Below are positions 21,274 through 29,820 of a stretch of 39,154 nucleotides of DNA, piece by piece. Numbering within the stretch: the stretch's first letter is position 1; every line of letters begins with the position of its first letter. The notes under the pieces were generated by a model. That model was not told where the DNA came from, did not search any database, and was given only the letters and a program-made list of their open reading frames with translations. Made by a program: the position numbers and the translations under genes. The stretch is from UBA927 sp964361785. GTDB taxonomy: Bacteria; Patescibacteriota; Microgenomatia; UBA10105; UBA927. The DNA is taken from the NCBI GenBank assembly GCA_964361785.1, contig CAYIBX010000010.1:1-39154 (forward strand). Direction: 5' to 3'.

Positions 21274-22089
21274 ATGAAGAAAAAATTAATAAGCAGAAAA
21301 TTGAGTCGAGATGCATTGCGACTGGCAGAAGGAGTATTTGCGCACGCGGTAGACCTTAGTCTGTGGGTAATGGTTTACTTTGATCATATGAGTGTTCCGC
21401 AATCTCGTGGTGGACTCGCATGGCGAGCACGAATTGCCGCTGATAATTTTTTATGTGACGTTAATTATGATGTGATAAAAAATGCGTTACAAACAGCAAG
21501 AAAGCGGGGGTGGGTAACAAACGTGAAGCGAAACGCAAATCCTGAAATTACTGCAGAAGGGAGAAGACGTTTACAAGAAATAGTTCCACACTATGATAGT
21601 GTGCGCGTATGGGATGCAAGGATGCATATTGTGACATATGATATACCAGAAAAGCATAAACATGACAGGGAGGTGTTGAGACGTTTTTTACGTACGATCC
21701 GATGCGCAAGACTTCAGGATTCGGTTTGGATTACTCCATATAATCCTGTTACTTTGGTGCGTACATGTATTCAGAATAAAGGTTTACACGGGACGATTAT
21801 CGTTTCAGACATGGGTAAGGACGGATCGCTTGGTGATGAAAAATTGATAAACATGCTTGTAAGAGTTTATGATCTTGAAGTACTTAATGATCGGTATCGT
21901 ATATGGCTTGAGCATGTTGAAGATATAGATCAAATAGATCATGCTTCTCTGTTGTCCTATCTTTCTATATTAGATGATGATCCACAACTGCCTTTCTCGT
22001 TACTTCCTTCGTGGTGGAAAGGGGACAAGGCATACAAAATAGCAAAATTAGAGTTTGAGAATATAGTCAATAAATATGCTATAGCATAA
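21274..22089 (+). CDS. PaaX-like protein: winged helix plus Cas2-like domain
   Basis: A 271-residue protein of the PaaX-type family that is expanded in CPR genomes. Residues about 15-95 look like a winged helix (VIKNALQTARKRGWV, ITAEGRRRLQEI). From about 110 a Cas2-like ferredoxin fold begins with WDARMHIVTYDIPE (the beta1 strand with Asp), then REVLRRFLRTIRCARLQDSVWITPY. The C-terminal 80 residues are of unknown fold. PaaX proteins are transcriptional repressors; there are no CRISPR repeats or other cas genes here, so a role in adaptation is not supported. Its final codons (NKYAIA and stop) are made by the right-hand copy of the 34-bp repeat, and its promoter overlaps the left copy. Confidence 0.8.
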   Translation: MKKKLISRKLSRDALRLAEGVFAHAVDLSLWVMVYFDHMSVPQSRGGLAWRARIAADNFLCDVNYDVIKNALQTARKRGWVTNVKRNANPEITAEGRRRLQEIVPHYDSVRVWDARMHIVTYDIPEKHKHDREVLRRFLRTIRCARLQDSVWITPYNPVTLVRTCIQNKGLHGTIIVSDMGKDGSLGDEKLINMLVRVYDLEVLNDRYRIWLEHVEDIDQIDHASLLSYLSILDDDPQLPFSLLPSWWKGDKAYKIAKLEFENIVNKYAIA

Positions 22090-22097
22090 TTGTTGAC
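22064..22097. repeat. Right copy of the 34-bp palindromic direct repeat
   Basis: It covers the last codons and stop of the PaaX-like gene and ends 59 nt before aspS. It has the same TATGCTATAGCATA core and GTCAA/TTGAC flanks as the left copy. The TTGACC here has no matching -10 at 17 nt, so it is not clearly a promoter. It could be a second operator, a recombination site or a duplication scar. Confidence 0.9.
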
Positions 22098-22156
22098 CAT
22101 GTAAGATTATTCGTGCTTCTTTACCAGTAAACCCACAAAGCAGTACACTAGAGACT

Positions 22157-24031
22157 ATGAGAATACTTGCATTAGATACATCAAAGCTGGTTGGTAAGGA
22201 GGTTATCTTACAAGGCTGGGTGAACGGCAGGCGTACACATGGCAAAATAGTATTTTTGGATTTACGAGATCGGTCAGGAGTGGTCCAGCTCGTTTGTTCC
22301 AAAGAGATGACGGATGCACGACCTGAGGATGTTATAGAGGTTATCGGCACGGTTCGTGCACGTCCAGAAGCGATGGTCAATCCAACATTAGAGACAGGGA
22401 CTGTTGAAGTCGAGGTGACTGCACTCACAATAATTTCTAAAGCCAAAGAACTTCCCTTTCCTATAGACACTGATGGATATGAGATCAATGAAGAAGTTCG
22501 TAGCAAATATCGCTATCTTGATTTACGGAGACCGAGAATGGCAAGAAATATGCGGATGCGATCAAAAGCAGTTGCATTTATACGAAATTTTTTGCTTACT
22601 CAAGATTTTGTCGAGATAGAAACGCCAATCTTGACCAAAACGACTCCAGAGGGAGCGAGAGATTTTCTTGTGCCATCACGATTACAACGTGGTAAATTTT
22701 ATGCGCTACCCCAATCTCCTCAACAATATAAGCAGCTTCTGATGGTGGCTGGATTTGAACGGTATTTTCAAATTGCTCGATGTTTTCGTGATGAAGACCC
22801 GAGAAAAGACCGTGCGTATGGGGAGTTCACGCAATTAGACGTAGAAATGTCGTTTGTGACGCAAGAAGATATATTGCAGCTTGCTGAAACGCTTTTTTCA
22901 TCACTGGTTAAAGAATTATTTCCAGAAAAATATATTTCCAAAACGCCGTGGCCGAGACTTGCACACAAGGACGTGATGGCAAAGTATGGCACCGATAAAC
23001 CAGATTTGCGCGTTGATAAAAATGATCCAAACGAATTAGCATTTAGTTGGACTATAGACTTTCCACTTTTTACCGAGCAGTCGGATGCTGATTTTTTCCA
23101 TGGATCAGGGAAAGCGAAATTTGCTCCATCTCACCACATGTTCACCGCTCCGCATCCTGATGATATCGCACTATTAGATATAGATCCCATGAAAGTGCGT
23201 GGACTGCAGCATGATCTGGTCCTCAATGGATTTGAAGTTGGAGGAGGAAGTATACGTATTCATCAGGCTGAAGTTCAGTCGAAAGTATTTGATCTTATCG
23301 GGTTTTCTGAAAAGCAAAAAAGCGAATTTAGTCATATGTTAACTGCATTTACATACGGAGTGCCGCCACATGGTGGGATTGCACCTGGTATTGATCGTTT
23401 TATGATGGCGGTTTTGGGCGAGCCAAGTGTTCGCGAAGTTATGGCATACCCTACATCCGCGTCAGGACAAATAAGCGTTATGGATGCGCCAAGTGAGGTG
23501 ACAAACGAACAGCTTGCTGAAGTAGGTCTTCGTCTGGCAAGTGATGCTATTAGTGTTTCAATTAAGACTTTGTATGAAACAATAGTAGGTATGCTCAATA
23601 TGGCAGGTTTGTCCTATGAGCCGTATGAACATACAGCGGTAAAAACGAGTGAAGAAGCTGCTGCAATTAGAAATACCCCATTATCAGAAGGCGCAAAAGC
23701 GCTCGTGTTGTACGCCGATAAAAAACCAATAGTCGTTACGGTTTCTGGAGATCGTAAATTAGATACGAAAGAATTTCGTAAGCAATTCGGTATAAAAGAT
23801 CTTCGAATGGCGACGCCAGACGAAGTGAAAAAAGTGACAGGTGTTGAAATAGGTGCTGTGCCACCGTTTGGATCTATATTTGGCGTGCCTTATTATATGG
23901 ATGTGTCGATGCGTAAAGGCGCTCATGTGTCCTTTAATGCGGGATCACATACAAAATCAGTACGGATGAAGGAGAGTGACTTTGAACGAATCGCTAACCC
24001 TATCGTCGGATCGTTTAGTCAACCCAAATGA
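22157..24031 (+). CDS. aspS: Aspartyl-tRNA synthetase without GAD domain, fused to a YbaK-like editing domain
   Basis: A 624-residue fusion. Residues about 1-105 are the OB anticodon-binding domain (LQGWVNGRRTHGKIVFLDLRD). The class II core has FVEIETPILTKTTPEGARDF (motif 1), RCFRDEDPRKDR plus GEFTQLDVEMS (motif 2) and GIAPGIDRFMMAVLG (motif 3). The bacterial GAD insertion is missing: DKPDLR is followed within about 15 residues by FSWTIDFPLF. From about residue 472 (base 23570) a separate domain of about 150 residues follows, with EGAKALVLYADKKPIVV, GVEIGAVPPFG and HVSFNAGSHTKSVRM, the pattern of YbaK/ProX aminoacyl-tRNA deacylases. A TACACT box ends 7 nt before the ATG, suggesting a leaderless mRNA. 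Confidence 0.93.
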   Translation: MRILALDTSKLVGKEVILQGWVNGRRTHGKIVFLDLRDRSGVVQLVCSKEMTDARPEDVIEVIGTVRARPEAMVNPTLETGTVEVEVTALTIISKAKELPFPIDTDGYEINEEVRSKYRYLDLRRPRMARNMRMRSKAVAFIRNFLLTQDFVEIETPILTKTTPEGARDFLVPSRLQRGKFYALPQSPQQYKQLLMVAGFERYFQIARCFRDEDPRKDRAYGEFTQLDVEMSFVTQEDILQLAETLFSSLVKELFPEKYISKTPWPRLAHKDVMAKYGTDKPDLRVDKNDPNELAFSWTIDFPLFTEQSDADFFHGSGKAKFAPSHHMFTAPHPDDIALLDIDPMKVRGLQHDLVLNGFEVGGGSIRIHQAEVQSKVFDLIGFSEKQKSEFSHMLTAFTYGVPPHGGIAPGIDRFMMAVLGEPSVREVMAYPTSASGQISVMDAPSEVTNEQLAEVGLRLASDAISVSIKTLYETIVGMLNMAGLSYEPYEHTAVKTSEEAAAIRNTPLSEGAKALVLYADKKPIVVTVSGDRKLDTKEFRKQFGIKDLRMATPDEVKKVTGVEIGAVPPFGSIFGVPYYMDVSMRKGAHVSFNAGSHTKSVRMKESDFERIANPIVGSFSQPK

Positions 24032-25005
24032 AGTTTAAAACTATTCTTTCTAGCGTTCGTTCCTCGTGGATTTTTCGTCAGTGGGACAGGATACTTCTTC
24101 TTTTCGTCATTGCAGCTTTTTTTATCATTTTACCGAGTCAGGGAGTAGTGTTTTTTACCAATGAGTCGATAAAGAACCCATTTCGTCAGGTGCCGTTTGC
24201 TGTGCCGGCCCCAAGACCGTATCCTGTGTCGCGTACAAACATATACCCGCAGGGTGAAGTATCTGCAACGGGCGTTGTCATTTTTGATCCTGAAAGCGGG
24301 GCCACACTTTTTGCACGAAATGCCGATGAGTCACTTTCTCCTGCCTCTACTACCAAGATTTTAACAGCGCTTGTGGCTTTGGATGCATACAATCTCGATG
24401 ATGTAGTCACTATACAAACAGTTGCAAATAGTGGACAGGTGATGGGACTTCTGCCTGGCGAGCAAATCACCGTTGAAAATTTGCTTTATGGCGCGCTTAT
24501 TCATTCTGGAAATGACGCGGCGTGGGCGTTAGCTGAGCATTATACAGGTGGGGTTGACGCGTTTGTAACTGCCATGAATACGAAAGCGCAAAGTTTGCAT
24601 CTTACTTCTAGCCATTTCACCAATCCCGTAGGTTACGATAACCCAGATCACAAAATGACAGCGACGGATTTGGCACGTTTATCAGCGTTTGCATTGACCA
24701 ATCATACGATCGCAAAAATAGTGGCTATCCCTCAAATAACTATCTCAGATGTCGCGCACACCAGATTCCATGCGCTCACCAATGTGAATCAATTATTAGG
24801 AAAAATTCCGGGTGTGGGAGGGATAAAAACTGGTTGGACAGAAGAAGCGGGAGAAAATTTAGTGACATTAGTCACTAGAAACGGGCATAGTGTCATCATC
24901 GTGGTATTAAAAAGTGCAGATCGGTTTAAAGACACCGCATATCTTATCGACTGGGTATTTTCTAATTTTGATTGGAAAACGTTTACTCCACCCATTCAGG
25001 ATTGA
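24028..25005 (+). CDS. D-alanyl-D-alanine carboxypeptidase (PBP5-type, S11)
   Basis: A 325-residue penicillin-binding protein that trims peptidoglycan side chains. A transmembrane or signal helix (about 21-43) is followed by a proline-rich linker and the S11 domain. Catalytic motifs are S107-T-T-K110 in SPASTTKIL, S160-G-N162 in IHSGNDAAW, and K267-T-G in GGIKTGWTEEAGENL. The protein ends soon after the catalytic domain, so the C-terminal beta domain and membrane helix of E. coli PBP5 are absent; anchoring should be N-terminal. The start overlaps aspS in an ATGA junction, and the end overlaps a convergent gene by 23 nt. Confidence 0.93.
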   Translation: MKFKTILSSVRSSWIFRQWDRILLLFVIAAFFIILPSQGVVFFTNESIKNPFRQVPFAVPAPRPYPVSRTNIYPQGEVSATGVVIFDPESGATLFARNADESLSPASTTKILTALVALDAYNLDDVVTIQTVANSGQVMGLLPGEQITVENLLYGALIHSGNDAAWALAEHYTGGVDAFVTAMNTKAQSLHLTSSHFTNPVGYDNPDHKMTATDLARLSAFALTNHTIAKIVAIPQITISDVAHTRFHALTNVNQLLGKIPGVGGIKTGWTEEAGENLVTLVTRNGHSVIIVVLKSADRFKDTAYLIDWVFSNFDWKTFTPPIQD

Positions 25006-26038
25006 TCGCGGGGACATACGCCAAAAATCCATCATCACCTTCAAAGACAAAAATGGGTTGCAAGTATGTTTGCGGTTCAAATGAATCATAGTACGCAAGA
25101 TACACATTTCTTACTGTAGCCACTGTGCCCTTTGGATATCGAACGACGTATCCACCGCCACTTTGCAACTCTTGCCATGCTACTTCACTTGGTTTTAAGG
25201 AGTATGTAGCGGACGTTTGATAATCTATCGGCCAATAAGTGTAGACAAATTGAAGGATGCGTTTTTTTGCGTTTTTTGATCCAGAAAGTATTATGGAAAT
25301 TGGTGCTTCGCTGGGGATAGAAGTCAACACTGGAGTGCTTGCAATAGTTGGTCTAAAAAAGTCTACGCGCGCTACATCTGCCTGTGTTTGACTCGCCACA
25401 AGGGTAAGCTTATTTTCTGCGATTTTAAGATACGTTACTTTTATAGATCCTGCGACAAAGTCAGTAGGATATAAACCATACGATTGCAGTATATTTTTGG
25501 TTTCTTGGATAGCAGAGACTGTGGTGGGGATAGATCGCTCAAGGAAAAGTCCCGCATCTTGTTCGTATGAATAGCGCATGATGAAGTTTGTCGAAATGAT
25601 GTCATACCAAAGGTGTCGAAGTTGGGAAGTGGGATCATCAAAGCGATAGACATTTTTATTTGATGGCTCGGGCACTGGGGTAGCGCCAAATCCCAACCGT
25701 TTGCCAAAGGCCTGCGCTTTAGAAAGGGCGAGAAGATTAGATCCGGTTTTGGGCATGAAATAGACGTTTGCAGATACTGACGCCTGTGGCACTGAGCCTT
25801 CAATGGTCTCAAGTTGATAGATAAGTTGCCCTGATGGTGAGGCGGTAGGAGAGGGGAATCGGATAGCAGGGAGTTTGCCAAATGCATGATTGGCAGGAGC
25901 TGCTTTGGGTGGGAATATTTGTAGATAGACAAGCACAGCTACTCCCCAAAACATACGAAGGATGACGTATCCTATGACACCAATGATCGTCCAATTGATC
26001 GCTCGACGAGTATAAAATGCTGTTTCAGTAAGAGACAT
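24983..26038 (-). CDS. Membrane-anchored extracytoplasmic protein, unknown function
   Basis: A 351-residue protein that I do not recognise as a named family. One N-terminal transmembrane helix (about 14-42, WTIIGVIGYVILRMFWGVAV) is followed by FGKLPAIRFPSPTASPSGQL, a motif I associate with uncharacterised CPR surface proteins, and a large mostly beta domain with many aromatic residues. No cysteine, catalytic triad or peptidoglycan-binding motif is visible. It is convergent with the carboxypeptidase gene, overlapping by 23 nt, and divergent from gltX. A TATAGT lies directly against the ATG, so the true start might be slightly downstream. Confidence 0.7.
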   Translation of the reverse strand: MSLTETAFYTRRAINWTIIGVIGYVILRMFWGVAVLVYLQIFPPKAAPANHAFGKLPAIRFPSPTASPSGQLIYQLETIEGSVPQASVSANVYFMPKTGSNLLALSKAQAFGKRLGFGATPVPEPSNKNVYRFDDPTSQLRHLWYDIISTNFIMRYSYEQDAGLFLERSIPTTVSAIQETKNILQSYGLYPTDFVAGSIKVTYLKIAENKLTLVASQTQADVARVDFFRPTIASTPVLTSIPSEAPISIILSGSKNAKKRILQFVYTYWPIDYQTSATYSLKPSEVAWQELQSGGGYVVRYPKGTVATVRNVYLAYYDSFEPQTYLQPIFVFEGDDGFLAYVPAINPEWVE

Positions 26039-26058
26039 ACTATAATTTGGTAGCTACA

Positions 26059-26087
26059 TTGAGTATATGGGTATATCTTGGTAGAAT
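26059..26087 (+). promoter_or_regulatory. gltX promoter, leaderless type
   Basis: TTGAGT (26059-26064), a 17-nt spacer and TAGAAT (26082-26087), followed after 7 nt by the ATG at 26095. No ribosome site is present. This promoter decides the start: the open frame begins 48 nt earlier, but that part would lie upstream of the transcription start. Confidence 0.7.
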
Positions 26088-26094
26088 CAATGCA

Positions 26095-27468
26095 ATGAAC
26101 GTACGCACCAGAATTGCACCATCACCGACGGGACTCGATTTGCATATTGGCAACGCCTACACAGCTCTTATCAATTCTGTTATTGCCAGAAAACATAATG
26201 GAGAGTTTATTATCCGCATAGAAGATACTGATAGGGGGAGACTGGTTGAAGGGTCCGAACAAAAAATTCTTGCTTCACTTAAATGGATCGATATTGGGTA
26301 TGCGGAAGGTCCTGATATTGGTGGTCCGTATGCGCCATATCGACAATCAGAACGGTTAGCTTCGTATAAAAAATATGCTGAAGAACTTATCGAAAAAGGT
26401 CATGCGTATTATTGCTATTGCACACCTGAGCGTTTGGAACAAATGCGCAAAGATCAGGAGGCAAAACATTTGCCATCCATGTATGACGGGATGTGTAAAA
26501 ATCGCCTCACCGGCGATCCGCCGAAGAGGCGGAAATACGTTATTCGATTGAACGTGCCGGACAAAGGAGTTACCACGTTTACAGACCTTATTCGGGGAGA
26601 AATTTCATTTGAAAACAAGTTGATTGACGATCAAGTGCTTCTTAAATCAGACGGATATCCTACCTATCATCTTGGCGTTGTTGTGGACGATCATGTCATG
26701 AATATTACACATATAATTCGCGGGGAAGAGTGGATACCTTCAACGCCAAAACATATATTACTCTATAAATTTTTTGGATGGGAAATCCCACATATTGCGC
26801 ACGTATCAGTGCTTCGCAATCCGGATCGCAGTAAACTGAGCAAACGCAAAAATCCCGTGTGGGTTTCTGATTATAAAGCCAAAGGATTTTTGCCAGAAGC
26901 AATTCGTAATTATTTAGCCAGCATGGCATGGTCTTTCCCAGATGGACGAGATATCTTCTCTACAGAGGAAATGATCAAGGTTTTTGATTTATCGCAGCTT
27001 AAAACTACTGCTCCTATTTTTGATACAGAGAAGTTGCGATGGGTGAACGGGGAATACATAAAAAAAATGGATGTGAACACACTGAGGAATCGATTGTACG
27101 AATTTGACGAAAAAATCCCACACCAAGATGCGTTGTTTGCCAAAATTTATCCCCTCGTTATTGAACGTATGAAGATGCTTGCAGAGTTTTGGTTTTTAGC
27201 TGAATTCTTTTACAAGAAGCCGACTGAATTTGAACAACCCCTCTTAGACCAATCAGTCCAATTACTCCAATTAGTCTTGTCTGAATGTGATTGGACACAC
27301 GATGCTATGGAAAAGGCGATTCGTAAAGCAGCAGAAAAAGAGAATATGAAAGCCAAAGATCTTTTTATGCAGCTTCGCGTGGCGGTGACTGGCAAAACAG
27401 TCGGTCCACCACTTTTGGAGTCTCTGGAAGTGTTAGGAAAAGAAGAAACTATTTCTCGACTTTCTTAG
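26095..27468 (+). CDS. gltX: Glutamyl-tRNA synthetase
   Basis: A 457-residue class I synthetase. RTRIAPSPTGLDLHIGN (4-20) contains the HIGH-type signature, and SKLSKRKNPVWVSDYKAKG the KMSKS-type loop. IRIEDTDRGR and HIIRGEEWIPSTPKH are typical of GluRS. Whether it is discriminating cannot be read here; many CPR use it for Glu-tRNA-Gln. Residues TGDPPKRR (about 140) are encoded by a 30-nt hairpin element also found in mutY, so this loop looks like an insertion. The start is set by the promoter 7 nt upstream. It converges with era, stops 1 nt apart. Confidence 0.95.
   Translation: MNVRTRIAPSPTGLDLHIGNAYTALINSVIARKHNGEFIIRIEDTDRGRLVEGSEQKILASLKWIDIGYAEGPDIGGPYAPYRQSERLASYKKYAEELIEKGHAYYCYCTPERLEQMRKDQEAKHLPSMYDGMCKNRLTGDPPKRRKYVIRLNVPDKGVTTFTDLIRGEISFENKLIDDQVLLKSDGYPTYHLGVVVDDHVMNITHIIRGEEWIPSTPKHILLYKFFGWEIPHIAHVSVLRNPDRSKLSKRKNPVWVSDYKAKGFLPEAIRNYLASMAWSFPDGRDIFSTEEMIKVFDLSQLKTTAPIFDTEKLRWVNGEYIKKMDVNTLRNRLYEFDEKIPHQDALFAKIYPLVIERMKMLAEFWFLAEFFYKKPTEFEQPLLDQSVQLLQLVLSECDWTHDAMEKAIRKAAEKENMKAKDLFMQLRVAVTGKTVGPPLLESLEVLGKEETISRLS
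26504..26533 (+). repeat. 30-nt hairpin element inside gltX
   Basis: It forms arms GCCTC/GAGGC and CGGC/GCCG around a 5-nt loop, and is followed by GGA. It matches 31111-31140 in mutY at 27 of 30 positions, and the differences fall in the loop and internal bulge. Here the first base is codon position 2, in mutY it is codon position 1, so the similarity is at DNA level, not protein level. Confidence 0.85.
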
Positions 27469-27469
27469 A

Positions 27470-28336
27470 CTATACAAAATCCATCCAGTGAGGGTCGACT
27501 TCAACGGTGAGGTCTACGTATACTTTTTTGCCGGATGCGACTTCTAACTCTTTGCGCGTGGTAGCGCCAATTTCTTTGATTACTGCCGCCTTTGCTCCTA
27601 TGATCATACCTTTATATCTGTCTTGAGACGTCAGAATTCTCGCTTTTACATATAAGACTCCGTTATCTCGCTCTTCTAACTCATCAACCACAGTTGTCAG
27701 AGAATATGGTACTTCTTTTCTGAGAGTTAAAAATGCTTTTTCTCGTATAATTTCTCCCACAAAGATTTTGCTGTCTAAATTAAGTCCGGGTTGCACCAGA
27801 TCTTCTCGCATCGTAAGTGGTTCACGTTCTGGAAGATGATTAAAAATAGCGGTAAGAAGAAGTGGAATATGTTTTTGCATGAGGGCAGATACTTCTACCG
27901 TCTCATCAAATTCGTCTTCCATAAATTTGTATTGGACGATGTGAGTGGGTGATTTGACGTCCACCTTATTGATAACTAGGATTTTTGGTTTGTGTATTTT
28001 TCTCACCATGCCGAGCGCTTTGTTTTCTTCTTCTGCGCGTTCCCGCGTGTGATCGACTAAATACACAACCAGATCAATACTTCCTTCAAGTGCTGTTTCA
28101 GTCCGCAGATTTATGCGTCCTGCTATTTGATCTTTGATTTTTGAAAAAACTCCGGGAGTGTCCACAAAAATTATTTGTCCTCGTTCATCCTCATATACAG
28201 CCTGTATCGGAAAGCGCGTGGTTTGAGGTTTGGGTGATGTAATAGATACCTTCTGTTTGAGTATGGCGTTAAGGAGTGTGGATTTGCCGCTATTGGGTCT
28301 TCCGACGAGAGCAACGATTCCTGCTTTTTTATTCAT
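27470..28336 (-). CDS. era: GTPase Era
   Basis: A 288-residue Era, the GTPase that helps 16S rRNA maturation and 30S assembly. G1 is GRPNSGKST (12-20), the effector region holds TTRFP, G3 is DTPG, and G4 is NKVD. The C-terminal KH domain has the expected GAKAAVIKEIGATTRKELE segment. The start MNKKAGIVALVG at 28336 has GAGGACT upstream; an in-frame ATG 12 nt further up is an alternative. It is divergent from the sigma factor gene and convergent with gltX. Confidence 0.95.
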   Translation of the reverse strand: MNKKAGIVALVGRPNSGKSTLLNAILKQKVSITSPKPQTTRFPIQAVYEDERGQIIFVDTPGVFSKIKDQIAGRINLRTETALEGSIDLVVYLVDHTRERAEEENKALGMVRKIHKPKILVINKVDVKSPTHIVQYKFMEDEFDETVEVSALMQKHIPLLLTAIFNHLPEREPLTMREDLVQPGLNLDSKIFVGEIIREKAFLTLRKEVPYSLTTVVDELEERDNGVLYVKARILTSQDRYKGMIIGAKAAVIKEIGATTRKELEVASGKKVYVDLTVEVDPHWMDFV

Positions 28337-28366
28337 TGTAGTCCTCATTGTACCATAAAATACTGC

Positions 28367-28372
28367 TATAAT
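28367..28372 (+). promoter_or_regulatory. -10 box of the ECF sigma operon
   Basis: A perfect TATAAT followed after 7 nt by the ATG at 28380. An ATG that overlaps the box itself (28371) would be the start of the longest open frame, but it would lie upstream of the transcript. Confidence 0.6.
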
Positions 28373-28379
28373 GGCGTGT

Positions 28380-28910
28380 ATGGATCACGTGAATCGCCGC
28401 GATAGAGCACTACTGATTGCCGCTAAGAATGGTGACTTATCTGCATTTGAAGATCTCGTGCGATTATACGAACGTAAGCTTCTTTGGGTAGTTGGCCGCA
28501 TCATTGTTGATCCTCATGCGGCTGAAGAAGTGGTGCAGGATGTCTTTGTCAGTATTTATCAGGCGATTGAGCATATAGATGAAACGAGACCTTTTGCTCC
28601 GTATCTATATACAGTAGCGAAAAATGCGAGCATATCGTTTTTTCGAAGAAAATTGTACGGGAAAGAAACTCCACTAGACGACGTACATGCATCAATCGTT
28701 AACATAGAAAAAGAATACATCGATACAGAAGAGAGACAACGTGTACAACGTGCTCTAAAGAAATTACCATTGAAATATCAAACTCCTATTCGCCTCTATT
28801 ACTTTGACGATGTATCATATGAAAAGATAGCACATATGCTTGACATACCAGTCAATACAGTTCGCACACATTTGAAAAGAGCGAAAAAATTATTAGCAGA
28901 ATTATTGTAA
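28380..28910 (+). CDS. ECF-type RNA polymerase sigma factor
   Basis: A 176-residue group 4 sigma factor with only regions 2 and 4. Region 2 spans DLSAFEDLVRLYERKLL and AAEEVVQDVFVSIYQAI (about 16-65), then the -10-reading segment with PYLYTVAKNASISFFRR. Region 4 (about 118-170) holds LPLKYQTPIRLYYFDD and the helix-turn-helix SYEKIAHMLDIPVNTVRTHL. It is the first gene of a four-gene unit with a membrane protein and secreted proteins, so it probably senses an envelope condition. Its own promoter looks like a housekeeping one. Confidence 0.92.
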   Translation: MDHVNRRDRALLIAAKNGDLSAFEDLVRLYERKLLWVVGRIIVDPHAAEEVVQDVFVSIYQAIEHIDETRPFAPYLYTVAKNASISFFRRKLYGKETPLDDVHASIVNIEKEYIDTEERQRVQRALKKLPLKYQTPIRLYYFDDVSYEKIAHMLDIPVNTVRTHLKRAKKLLAELL

Positions 28911-28912
28911 AT

Positions 28913-29329
28913 ATGACAAAGAAACCAGATATCACCTCAAACGTCATGAAACGAATAGTTGGCGTTGAGAAAAAAAATCTGTTGAGAAAACTTACCGTGT
29001 TTCTTAGCATATTTGCATCATTGTTTGTGGCATTTGTGGTTGTTTCCGTGTTATTTATTCAAGATGTCAAAGATCTCGGCACGTGGGATGTGTTGACGTT
29101 GTTTTGGGAAGACCGCGAGATCATTGCTGATTTTTGGGTTGAAGCACTTTCGACATTTTGGCTCGAAGTACCCACGTATTATTTGTATATCCTTTTAGCA
29201 ATTTGCATCGTTTCGTGGATTGTTTTTTATACAACTCGTGAAAGACGAAAGTCCCTTCGTAATAGGCAAGAAAAACTTGCATCCTATGAAAAATCGGGTA
29301 CACTGTTGAAGGGGAGACAAACTACATGA
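28913..29329 (+). CDS. Two-helix membrane protein, candidate anti-sigma factor
   Basis: A 138-residue protein with a short cytoplasmic N-terminus (MTKKPDITSNVMKRIVG), a transmembrane helix at about 27-49, an outer loop rich in Trp and acidic residues, a second helix at about 89-108, and a basic cytoplasmic tail. No zinc-binding anti-sigma motif (HxxxCxxC) is present and no family is recognised. Anti-sigma function is inferred only from its position 2 nt after the ECF sigma gene and from its membrane topology. Confidence 0.65.
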   Translation: MTKKPDITSNVMKRIVGVEKKNLLRKLTVFLSIFASLFVAFVVVSVLFIQDVKDLGTWDVLTLFWEDREIIADFWVEALSTFWLEVPTYYLYILLAICIVSWIVFYTTRERRKSLRNRQEKLASYEKSGTLLKGRQTT

Positions 29330-29769
29330 ATATCAAAATTATCTACAGCATCGGATTACTTCTTCTTGTAGGACTGGTGTTTTTTGGAATATATAAACAA
29401 CGCACTATACAAAAAAGCGCTTCTACACAAAATACTGCACTTCCATTGCAATATGATCAGGCTGTACTCACGCCAACTGTAGCACCCACGACGACTCCTA
29501 TTTCTACGAGCGCAGGTCTCACGCTTATCGTGACGAGTCCCACAATTGGTCAAACAGTGACGATAAGTCAAATTACGATAAAAGGAAAAACAGCCCCACT
29601 TGCTGAAGTGTTTGTGAATGATGTAGAACTGAAAGCAGATGCATCTGGTAATTTTTCACAAGGTGTGACACTTGAGGAGGGTGAGAATTATATCCTCGTC
29701 GTGGCAAATGACACAGATGGTAATTTTGCAGAGAAAGAGCTATCTATTACTTACACACCCGCTGAGTGA
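29326..29769 (+). CDS. Secreted/anchored protein with one Ig-like domain
   Basis: A 147-residue protein. An N-terminal hydrophobic helix (about 5-22) is followed by a Thr/Pro-rich linker (TPTVAPTTTPIST) and one bacterial Ig-like domain of the glucodextranase-B type: VTSPTIGQTVTISQITIKG, then PLAEVFVND and GENYILVVANDTDGN. It is likely an outer-face surface protein held by its signal anchor. It overlaps the previous gene by 4 nt (ATGA) and so is part of the sigma factor operon. Confidence 0.82.
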   Translation: MNIKIIYSIGLLLLVGLVFFGIYKQRTIQKSASTQNTALPLQYDQAVLTPTVAPTTTPISTSAGLTLIVTSPTIGQTVTISQITIKGKTAPLAEVFVNDVELKADASGNFSQGVTLEEGENYILVVANDTDGNFAEKELSITYTPAE

Positions 29770-29820
29770 AACTATTTTATCTCTATTTGCGTACTTCATG
29801 GTAGGAAAGGTATTTATACT

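Noticed and set aside
21274..22089. CRISPR-associated Cas2 and a CRISPR array
   Set aside because: The Cas2-like fold belongs to a PaaX-type protein; only two repeat copies exist, 854 bp apart, with a gene between them. No cas1 or spacer-repeat pattern is present in the window.
27241..27285. Near-repetitive CCAATNA words in gltX
   Set aside because: They encode the ordinary helix DQSVQLLQLVLS and show no duplication beyond codon reuse.
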